Shown here in pieces: positions 1 to 5,298 of a DNA stretch of 5,784 nt. Source of the DNA: JBIQLO01 sp044464175. Lineage in GTDB: Bacteria > Planctomycetota > Phycisphaerae > Tepidisphaerales > Tepidisphaeraceae. A program made the position numbers and the translations under genes. The notes under the pieces are model-generated. The model did not search any database and was not told the DNA's origin. It saw only the letters and a list, made by a program, of their open reading frames with translations. Positions within the stretch are counted from its first letter, which is position 1. Each line of letters begins with the position of its first letter. Location: assembly GCA_044464175.1 (NCBI GenBank), contig JBIQLO010000235.1, positions 1 to 5,784 of the forward strand, in the 5' to 3' direction.

Positions 1-187
1 CCAGAATCCGCGATTTCCCGAGGCCAACCCAATACGCGTATTTCCCAACGAACCCGTTTTCCGCATCCATCAACGCCCCCAAGTACCCCGGGCGCCCTGC
101 GGACAGAAGGATACGGAAATGCATTCGAGTCCCCAGGTGGCAAACCGAGCCGACTGATTTTACCTTCATCAACGCTTCCCCCGGCCT
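1..187. other. Upstream stretch without an assignable gene
   Basis: No gene can be called with confidence here. All three + strand frames are open for 150 bases or more (stops at 155-157 and 190-192; the third runs into the downstream dehydrogenase frame), so openness carries no information. On the - strand an ATG at 124-122 opens a frame that runs off the left edge (about 41 codons, beginning MHFRILLSAG). It would be a divergently transcribed partial gene, but it has only a weak GGGGA upstream and I do not recognise the peptide. The stretch is best read as intergenic, possibly with the start of a divergent gene. Confidence 0.3.
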
Positions 188-193
188 TATAAC
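165..193 (+). promoter_or_regulatory. Possible sigma70-type promoter for the dehydrogenase gene
   Basis: TATAAC at 188-193 matches five of six bases of the -10 consensus. TTCATC at 165-170 is a weak -35 (three of six), with a 17-base spacer. Transcription would start near base 200, giving a leader of about 30 bases that contains the ribosome binding site. The match is by eye only, and the promoter consensus of this organism is unknown. Confidence 0.3.
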
Positions 194-217
194 ATCTGGG
201 AGGAGACGTCTTGCGAC

Positions 218-222
218 AGGAG
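218..222 (+). promoter_or_regulatory. Shine-Dalgarno site fixing the dehydrogenase start
   Basis: AGGAG lies eight bases before the ATG at 231. It decides the start, because the same reading frame is open all the way back to the left edge and has no other credible start codon. Confidence 0.75.
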
Positions 223-230
223 ATTATCCC

Positions 231-1589
231 ATGCGTTCAGTGAACCCCGCGACGGAAGAGGTCTTGGCCGAGTACCCCATGCACGATGAGGCGGAGCTGC
301 GCCGACGGGTGGAGCAGGCAGCCCAGGCGGCCGGACTATGGCGGGAGAGTTCGTTTGATGAGCGCCGCCGTGCGCTGCACAACGCGGCCGAGGCCCTGCG
401 GGACAACCGCGCGATCTACAGCGAGTTGATGACCCGCGAAATGGGCAAGCCCATCGCCCAGGCCGAGGCCGAGATCGACAAATGCGCCCTCACCTGCGAG
501 CATTTCGCCGAGCATGGCGCCAAATACCTTGCCCCGCAGGACCATCCCTCCGATGCCGGCCGCTCCTATGTCCGGTTTGATCCGCTGGGGGTGGTCCTGG
601 CGATCATGCCGTGGAACTTCCCCTTCTGGCAATGCTTCCGTTTCGCCGCCCCGGCGCTGATGGCGGGCAACGTGGGCTTGCTCAAGCACGCCGACAACGT
701 CCCCGGCTGCGCCGTGGCGATCGAGAAAATCTTCCTGGACGCCGGTTTCCCGCCGGGGTGTTTCAACACGCTGATGATCTCCAACGAGCGGGTCGATGAG
801 TTGATCGGCGATCCGGCCATCGCCGCCGTCACGCTCACCGGCTCGGAGCGCGCCGGCCGCATCGTCGGAGCCGCCGCCGGACAGGCCTTGAAAAAAGTGG
901 TGCTGGAACTGGGCGGGTCCGATCCCTTCATCGTGCTCGAGGATGCCCCCGTGGAGGAGACCGCCCAGGCCGCCGCCGCCGCCCGCTGCAACAACACCGG
1001 CCAAAGCTGCATCGCCGCCAAACGCTTTATCGTCGAGCGCCCCATTCTGGACCGCTTCACCCAGGCCTTTGTCCGCGCCATGGAGGCGATGCGCGTGGGG
1101 GACCCCATGGACCGCGCCAACCAGATTGGCCCACTGGCCCGGAAGGACCTGCGCGACAAGCTGGGAGAGCAGGTCCAGCGTTCCCTGGCGGCCGGCGCCC
1201 GGGTGCTGACCGGCGGCTACCCCCTCAAGCAGAAGGGTTTCTACTACGCCCCGACCGTGCTGGGGGAGGTCACCCCCGGCATGCCCGCCTTTGATGAGGA
1301 ATTATTCGGGCCCGTGGCCGCGGTCATTGCCGCGCAGGACGCGGACGATGCCCTCCGCCTGGCCAACCAGACGACCTTTGGGCTCGGCGCCAGCCTCTGG
1401 ACCCGCGATGAAGCCCTGGCCGAGCAACTGGCCGCCCGAATCGAGGCCGGAAACGTCTTTATCAATGGCCCGGTCAAATCCGACCCGCGCCTCCCCTTTG
1501 GCGGCATCAAAAACAGCGGTTACGGCCGGGAACTTTCCCAATTCGGCCTGCGCGAGTTTGTGAACATCAAAACCGTCTGGATCCGGTAG
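231..1589 (+). CDS. sad: Succinate-semialdehyde dehydrogenase, Sad/GabD1 type (aldehyde dehydrogenase superfamily)
   Basis: This cytosolic enzyme would oxidise succinate semialdehyde to succinate with NAD(P)+, the last step of the GABA/4-aminobutyrate route into the TCA cycle. The 452 residues cover the whole aldehyde dehydrogenase fold. Visible motifs are PWNFP at 127-131 (Asn129 for the oxyanion hole), LELGGSDP at 225-232 with general base Glu226, NTGQSC at 255-260 with nucleophile Cys260, EELFGP at 356-361 with the cofactor-ribose Glu357, and PFGG at 422-425. The short N-terminus, LLKHADN after the PWNFP region (where classical GabD has a KP-S/A-E type motif) and the ending GRELSQFGLREFVNIKTVW place it with E. 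coli Sad (YneI) and short GabD1 proteins. Start at 231 is supported by AGGAG eight bases upstream and by the family N-terminus. Nicotinamide preference cannot be read from the sequence; a neighbouring aldehyde substrate is the main alternative. Confidence 0.9.
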   Translation: MRSVNPATEEVLAEYPMHDEAELRRRVEQAAQAAGLWRESSFDERRRALHNAAEALRDNRAIYSELMTREMGKPIAQAEAEIDKCALTCEHFAEHGAKYLAPQDHPSDAGRSYVRFDPLGVVLAIMPWNFPFWQCFRFAAPALMAGNVGLLKHADNVPGCAVAIEKIFLDAGFPPGCFNTLMISNERVDELIGDPAIAAVTLTGSERAGRIVGAAAGQALKKVVLELGGSDPFIVLEDAPVEETAQAAAAARCNNTGQSCIAAKRFIVERPILDRFTQAFVRAMEAMRVGDPMDRANQIGPLARKDLRDKLGEQVQRSLAAGARVLTGGYPLKQKGFYYAPTVLGEVTPGMPAFDEELFGPVAAVIAAQDADDALRLANQTTFGLGASLWTRDEALAEQLAARIEAGNVFINGPVKSDPRLPFGGIKNSGYGRELSQFGLREFVNIKTVWIR

Positions 1590-1668
1590 GGGGGCAAACG
1601 GCCGGGTTCGATTGCAAATCGGCCCGTATCCCTTACATTGGGGCCGGTTCGAGAGAGATCAATATCCC

Positions 1669-2103
1669 ATGAATACGCTTTTCCTTCTAGCGCAGCAGGC
1701 GGGCACCCCGCGATCGGCCTGGGTTCCCATCGTCGTCCTGATTATCGTCGCCATCGGCTTTGCCGTTACCAACGTGCTGGCCTCGCTCATCATCGGCCCC
1801 GGCCGCACCGGTCCGGGCAAGGCCGAAACCTATGAGAGCGGCATGGTCCCCATCGGCACCGCCCGCCAGCGGTTCAATGTCCGCTTCTACATCGTCGCCA
1901 TGATCTTCCTGCTGTTCGACGTGGAAATCGTCTTTTTCTATCCCTGGGCGACCATCTTCCCCGATTCCCTCACCCAGTCGACCCTGGCGGTGGGGGGGAT
2001 GCACCTGTCCACCTTCCTCCTTATCGAAATGCTGGTCTTCGTGGGCATCCTGCTGATCGCCTACTTCTACGCCTGGGGCAAGGGCGTCTTCCGCTGGGAC
2101 TGA
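1669..2103 (+). CDS. nuoA: NADH-quinone oxidoreductase subunit A (complex I)
   Basis: NuoA is a small membrane subunit of proton-pumping respiratory complex I, next to the quinone site and the peripheral arm. The 144-residue product has three hydrophobic segments at about 18-43, 72-94 and 112-134. The family signature is clear: Lys51, YESG at 55-58, PIGTARQRF at 61-69, and FDVE at 83-86 with the conserved acidic Asp84 and Glu86, followed by YPWA. ATG at 1669 is preferred over an in-frame TTG at 1612, which would add 19 residues with no hydrophobic character; a purine-rich GAGAGA lies about a dozen bases before the ATG. The gene starts 79 bp after sad, so read-through is possible, though TTGCAA (1612-1617) and TACATT (1634-1639) could be a weak promoter of its own. 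No nuoB or other nuo gene follows: the next gene is on the opposite strand. Confidence 0.93.
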   Translation: MNTLFLLAQQAGTPRSAWVPIVVLIIVAIGFAVTNVLASLIIGPGRTGPGKAETYESGMVPIGTARQRFNVRFYIVAMIFLLFDVEIVFFYPWATIFPDSLTQSTLAVGGMHLSTFLLIEMLVFVGILLIAYFYAWGKGVFRWD

Positions 2104-2123
2104 GCGAACTGAAAGCGCGACCT

Positions 2124-2170
2124 GTAGGCGGGGTCGCTGACCCCGCTGCGGCCTCAGCGAGGCCGCCCAC
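2124..2170. repeat. Inverted pair of REP-like hairpins between convergent genes
   Basis: Two perfect 8-bp stems with 3-base loops stand one base apart: GCGGGGTC-GCT-GACCCCGC at 2128-2146 and GCGGCCTC-AGC-GAGGCCGC at 2148-2166. The first is preceded by GTAG (2124-2127) and the second followed by CCAC (2167-2170), which is GTGG on the other strand, so the pair is head-out inverted. Read from its own head, each unit is GTRG, then GCGG-SS-TC, loop GCT, GA-SS-CCGC. An outer pairing of TGTAGGCGG (2123-2131) with CCGCCCACA (2163-2171), one mismatch, would also allow one large cruciform. This is the layout of a REP/BIME element. It lies between the stops of nuoA and the - strand ABC gene and could hinder read-through from both sides, but there is no T-run for a canonical terminator. 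Confidence 0.75.
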
Positions 2171-2184
2171 AGAGTCTTGCCGTT

Positions 2185-3006
2185 TCATCCCTTCAGCAAA
2201 CCCGCCCACGCGTCCGGATGCACATGCAGCGCGTACCGTCCCCCCTCCAGCCGCACCTGCACCGGACAGCGGTAAGCCCGTGAGAGAATCTCCCCCCTCA
2301 GGACGCATTGAGGCGTCCCGGCCGCCGCGATTTGCCCATCGTCCAGCAGCAGCACATTGCTCGTGACCGGCGGAAGCTCTTCCACGTGATGGGTCACCAT
2401 CACCACCGTCGGCGGGGGGGTGTCGCCGCGAAACAACGCTTCCACCGTCGCCAGCACCTGCTCGCGCGCCAGCAGGTCCAACCCGTTGGTCGCCTCATCC
2501 AGCAACAGCAGTTTCGGCCGTGCCACCAGCGCCCGCCCCAGCAGCGCCCGCACCCGCTCTCCACTGCTGAGGGTCGAATACGTGTGGTCAATCACCCGCC
2601 CCAGCCCCACCTGGGCGGCAATCCGCCCCGCTTCATCCGTCTGCTCCCGCGTCACCGCGTGATACAACCCGATCGTGCCGAAGAAGCCGGTTTCGATCAC
2701 CTCCAGCGCCGTCAGCGAAGGCTCCACATCATACGGCCCGGCCGCCTGCACCAGCCGGATCGACTCCCGCAATTCCGGCAAACTCGCCTCCCCGAATCGC
2801 CCCCCCAGCACCACCGCCTCCCCCGCGCTTGGCCAAAGGTGGCACCCAATCACCCGCGTCAGCGTGCTCTTGCCACTCCCGTTGGCCCCCAGAATCGCCG
2901 CGCAGGTCCCCGCCCGCACCCGCCAGTCGATCCCCCGCAAAATCCACCGCTCCCCCCGCCGCACCCCGATCCCGCTCAATTCAAAGGCATTGGACAGATC
3001 ATCCAT
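2185..3006 (-). CDS. ABC transporter-type ATP-binding protein, ModF/YlmA-like (COG1119-like)
   Basis: A single nucleotide-binding domain of 273 residues, cytosolic and without membrane segments. Walker A is GANGSGKST at 40-48, the Q-loop glutamine is Gln87, the signature is LSSGE at 146-150 (usual LSGGQ), Walker B is LLLLDE at 166-171 with catalytic Glu171, and the switch histidine is His206 in VTHHVEE. The GE after the signature, NGLD, the THHVEE motif and the small C-terminal extension after about 235 recall the ModF/YlmA group, whose substrate is mostly unknown. Walker B is followed by Ala (DEAT) instead of the usual Pro. ATG at 3006 is chosen because AGGAG lies five bases before it and the ATPase fold begins at once; the frame is open further upstream but there overlaps the ABC-F gene with non-protein-like sequence. 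No permease or binding protein is next to it, so its partner is elsewhere or it is not a transporter. Confidence 0.85.
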   Translation of the reverse strand: MDDLSNAFELSGIGVRRGERWILRGIDWRVRAGTCAAILGANGSGKSTLTRVIGCHLWPSAGEAVVLGGRFGEASLPELRESIRLVQAAGPYDVEPSLTALEVIETGFFGTIGLYHAVTREQTDEAGRIAAQVGLGRVIDHTYSTLSSGERVRALLGRALVARPKLLLLDEATNGLDLLAREQVLATVEALFRGDTPPPTVVMVTHHVEELPPVTSNVLLLDDGQIAAAGTPQCVLRGEILSRAYRCPVQVRLEGGRYALHVHPDAWAGLLKG

Positions 3007-3011
3007 TGGAA

Positions 3012-3016
3012 CTCCT
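3012..3016 (-). promoter_or_regulatory. Shine-Dalgarno site next to a REP-like hairpin
   Basis: CTCCT on the + strand reads AGGAG on the - strand, five bases before the ATG at 3006. It fixes the ABC ATPase start. In the transcript it lies four bases (CTAC) after the base of the GGTCCGC/GCGGACC hairpin, so folding of the repeat could influence ribosome access. Confidence 0.7.
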
Positions 3017-3089
3017 GTAGGGTCCGCCCCGCGGACCACTTTGTTCGATCGGGCGTCCACCGGCAAACGGTCCGCAATGCGGACCCTAC
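3017..3089. repeat. Inverted pair of GTAG-headed REP-like hairpins between two ABC genes
   Basis: Hairpin one is GTAG (3017-3020) followed by GGTCCGC-CCC-GCGGACC (3021-3037). Hairpin two is GGTCCGC-AAT-GCGGACC (3069-3085) followed by CTAC (3086-3089), the same unit reversed. The outermost 11 bases of each end (3017-3027 and 3079-3089) are perfect reverse complements, and 31 bases separate the hairpins. Identical 7-bp stems with different loops and the GTAG head match REP pairs (BIMEs). The element fills nearly all of the 79-bp gap. The CTA at 3086-3088 is the TAG stop of the ABC-F gene, and the left end touches the ribosome binding site of the ABC ATPase gene. Confidence 0.8.
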
Positions 3090-4888
3090 GCCCGCTTCCC
3101 CTCCAACTCCGCCCAGCGGGCATACAGACGCTCGACGGTCTGCTGCGCCTCCGACAGCCGGTGAAACGCCTCATGCAGCTTCACATGATCCCCCAACACC
3201 GCCGGATCGGTCGTCGCCGCCTGCGCGGTTTCCACCGCCGCCTCGGCCTCCAGAATCGTCTCTTCCATCGACTCCCACTCCTTCTGCTCGTTCCAGCTCA
3301 ACCGCTTACGGGCCGCAGGCCTGGGTGGGGCGGGAGCGGGGCTGCTCGATGCGGCGCGGGCCTTGGCCTGATCCTGTCGGGCCTCCTGACGCGCCCGCTC
3401 CCACTGGCTTAAATCCGCATAGGCGTTGGCATTCCCCCGCCCATCCAGCGCCAGCAGCTCCGTGCAGAGCCGATCCAGCAGATACCGGTCATGCGTCACC
3501 AGCACCAGTGCCCCATCAAAGGATTCCAGGCTCGATTCCAGCACATCCAGCGTCGGGATGTCCAGGTCATTCGTGGGCTCGTCCAGAATCAGCACATCCG
3601 CCGGCTGAAGCATTAGTCGGGCGATCAGCACCCGCGCCTTCTCCCCGCCGGACAGGTCGCTCACCGGCAGGTCCAACTGCTCGGCCCGAAACAGAAACTG
3701 CCGGGCCCACCCCACGACATGGATCGACTGCCCCCGGTACTCCACGGCATCCCCCATGGGTGACAGCGCCCGCCGCAGCGTCTGATTGGGATCGAGCTGC
3801 TGACGGTGCTGGTCAAAGACCACGACGCGCAGCCCATCGGCCCGGAAGATCGTCCCCGCATCCGGCTCCAGCCGCCCGCTCAGCAGCCCGATCAGCGTTG
3901 ATTTGCCGCTGCCATTGGGCCCGAGCAATCCAACCTTCGCCCCCGGCCCCAGCGTCAGATCAACCTGCTCAAACAGCTGTTTCCCCCCCAGGGCCTTGGA
4001 AACCCCCTTCAATTCCAGCAGCTTGCGCGTCTTGCGCCCCGAGGCGGAAAAGTCGATCCTTGCTGCCGATTGCACCGTATTGCGCTGCTGCAATTCGGCC
4101 AGCTCGCTCATCATCTCCCCCGCCCGCTCGATGCGCCCCTTGGCCTTGGTCGTCCGCGCTTTGGCGCCCCGGCGCAGCCACTCGATCTCCCGCCGCACGC
4201 CGCTGGCCAGCGCCTGCTGCCGCCCCTGCTGCGCCTCCAGAAACGCCTCCCGCTTCTCCAGGAACGCGCTGTAGTTGCCGTTATGGCTCAGATACCCTTC
4301 CGGGTAGGCGCGCGACAGTTCGATGATCCGGTTGGCGGTCGATTCCAGCAACCGGCGGTCGTGGCTGACAATCAGCGTGGCGAAGGAAGTGCCCCCCAGC
4401 AGCTTTTCCAGCCAGAGAATCCCCTCCAGATCCAGGTGATTGGTCGGCTCATCCATCAGCAGCAATTCCGGCTCGCCCGCCAGTTGCCGCACGATTGCCA
4501 GCCGCTTGCGCCAGCCGCCCGAGAGCGTCCCGGCCGCGGCCGCCGGATCGGCGAACCCCGCCTGATCCAGCAGCACCCCCGCCCGCAGGTGACGTTCATG
4601 CTCATCGAGCCGCGGATCCACAACGCCCGCCACGCATTCCAGGCAGGATTGCTCCGCCTCAAAGGCATCTTCCTGGGCCACATACCCCACCCGCAACTGC
4701 CGCCGGGCGATCAATTCCCCCTCATCCGGCGCTTCCAGCCCCGCGAAGATGCGCAGCAGCGTCGATTTGCCCGAGCCGTTGGCCCCGATCAACCCCGTCC
4801 GCTCTCCTTCATTGAGGCCCAGGGTGATGCCCGAAAAGAGCAGGCGAGGTCCGTACCACTTGGACAAATTTCGTGCGGTCAGCAGCAT
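3086..4888 (-). CDS. uup: ABC-F family ATPase, Uup type (duplicated ATP-binding cassette with C-terminal coiled coil)
   Basis: A soluble 600-residue protein with two ABC domains and no membrane part, as in ABC-F proteins that act on the ribosome; E. coli Uup is also linked to DNA-branch handling and transposon precise excision. Domain 1: Walker A GANGSGKST 35-43, LSGGW 122-126, LLLMDEP 142-148, switch His176. The inter-domain linker at about 200-285 contains the charged stretch REIEWLRRGAKARTTKAKGR, typical of Uup-like proteins. Domain 2: GPNGSGKST 323-331, LSGGE 412-416, VLILDEPTND 432-441, switch His466. A Pro/Ala-rich hinge at 514-527 leads to a predicted coiled coil at about 530-600, the Uup C-terminal domain. 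Both catalytic Glu (147, 437) are present. ATG at 4888 is preferred over an in-frame TTG two codons earlier; neither has a clear Shine-Dalgarno. It begins 27 bp after the cupin stop, suggesting co-transcription. Its TAG stop lies inside a REP-like repeat. Confidence 0.9.
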   Translation of the reverse strand: MLLTARNLSKWYGPRLLFSGITLGLNEGERTGLIGANGSGKSTLLRIFAGLEAPDEGELIARRQLRVGYVAQEDAFEAEQSCLECVAGVVDPRLDEHERHLRAGVLLDQAGFADPAAAAGTLSGGWRKRLAIVRQLAGEPELLLMDEPTNHLDLEGILWLEKLLGGTSFATLIVSHDRRLLESTANRIIELSRAYPEGYLSHNGNYSAFLEKREAFLEAQQGRQQALASGVRREIEWLRRGAKARTTKAKGRIERAGEMMSELAELQQRNTVQSAARIDFSASGRKTRKLLELKGVSKALGGKQLFEQVDLTLGPGAKVGLLGPNGSGKSTLIGLLSGRLEPDAGTIFRADGLRVVVFDQHRQQLDPNQTLRRALSPMGDAVEYRGQSIHVVGWARQFLFRAEQLDLPVSDLSGGEKARVLIARLMLQPADVLILDEPTNDLDIPTLDVLESSLESFDGALVLVTHDRYLLDRLCTELLALDGRGNANAYADLSQWERARQEARQDQAKARAASSSPAPAPPRPAARKRLSWNEQKEWESMEETILEAEAAVETAQAATTDPAVLGDHVKLHEAFHRLSEAQQTVERLYARWAELEGKRA

Positions 4889-4915
4889 GCCCAAGAGTCT
4901 ACGGAAAGTCGCCGC

Positions 4916-5245
4916 CTACGCATACTCCGGCCGCGCCGGGCTGAAGATTTCGATGAAGACCGAATCCTCCAGCACCTCCGCCCCATGCTGTTCGCCGGAG
5001 TCAAAGACATAGGAATCCCCGGCCGCGACCTCGAATCCCTGCGGGTTGCGTCCGGAGGTGAAGCGCACGCGCCCGGACACCACATACCCGATCTGGTGCG
5101 GCTTGTGATCGTGCAGGGGAATGCGGGCCCCTTTTTTCAGCTCAAAATGGCAGAGCATCACCTGGTCATTATGAACCAGGGTCCGGCGGACAATGCCCTC
5201 CGGTCCGGCGACGGCTTTGGCGGTGGTCAGATTTTTTCCAAGCAT
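4916..5245 (-). CDS. Small cupin protein, KdgF-like
   Basis: A one-domain cupin of 109 residues. Cupin motif 1 is at 39-58: GARIPLHDH, then KPHQ and GYVVSG, giving probable metal ligands His45, His47 and Gln51 (Gln in place of Glu is common in this group). Motif 2 is GDSYVFDSGEQHG at 76-88 with His87. The ending FIEIFSPARPEY resembles the FTP-R segment of KdgF, which speeds ring opening of unsaturated uronates from pectin or alginate to the linear keto form. That function is inferred from motif similarity and the aldolase neighbour, not proven. ATG at 5245 is chosen because the cupin fold follows soon after; it lacks a Shine-Dalgarno. A GTG at 5311 in frame would add 22 residues and overlap the aldolase gene by 13 bases, so it is less likely. 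A generic sugar-binding or isomerase cupin is the alternative. Confidence 0.8.
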   Translation of the reverse strand: MLGKNLTTAKAVAGPEGIVRRTLVHNDQVMLCHFELKKGARIPLHDHKPHQIGYVVSGRVRFTSGRNPQGFEVAAGDSYVFDSGEQHGAEVLEDSVFIEIFSPARPEYA

Positions 5246-5255
5246 GATGTTACTG

Positions 5256-5283
5256 ATTCTATGAAATTCGGCCTCTTTGAAAA
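5256..5283 (-). promoter_or_regulatory. Possible promoter giving a nearly leaderless cupin transcript
   Basis: On the - strand TTTTCA (5283-5278, four of six bases of the -35 consensus) and TAGAAT (5261-5256, five of six of the -10) are 16 bases apart in a locally AT-rich gap. Only 10 bases lie between TAGAAT and the cupin ATG, so the transcript would begin within a few bases of the start codon. That would fit the lack of a Shine-Dalgarno. Short matches by eye are weak evidence. Confidence 0.25.
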
Positions 5284-5298
5284 TGATCCGCCGCCGAC

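Noticed and set aside
336..1159. Open frames on the - strand inside the dehydrogenase gene
   Set aside because: They are shadows of a gene with all catalytic motifs in place; their Gly/Ala/Arg-rich translations show no family features.
1600..1652. GGTTCGATTGC resembling a tRNA T-arm, a short GGCCG/CGGCC inverted repeat, and the near-duplicate GGCCGG(G)TTCGA at 1600 and 1642
   Set aside because: No acceptor, D or anticodon arm can be built around it, the stem is only five pairs with a long loop and no T-run, and the duplicate is too short to mean much.
2128..2166. A canonical rho-independent terminator or small CRISPR-like array
   Set aside because: The hairpins lack a T-run on either strand, and two units with no spacer do not make a CRISPR array.
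3007..3174. Extension of the ABC ATPase frame upstream to 3174
   Set aside because: The extra residues are Arg-rich, overlap the ABC-F coding end in another frame and pass through the palindromic repeat, while ATG at 3006 has a good ribosome binding site.
2308..4326. A 672-codon open frame on the + strand across both ABC genes
   Set aside because: It is antisense to two genes with complete ABC motifs. Its translation is rich in Pro, Arg, Ser and His without any domain pattern, as expected when strong G/C preference at third positions removes stops from the complementary frame.
4889..4919. GTAGGCGG on the - strand at the cupin stop, like the head of the 2124 repeat, with a second GTAG nearby
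   Set aside because: No palindrome follows the head, so it does not meet the REP pattern; chance or a decayed remnant cannot be told apart.
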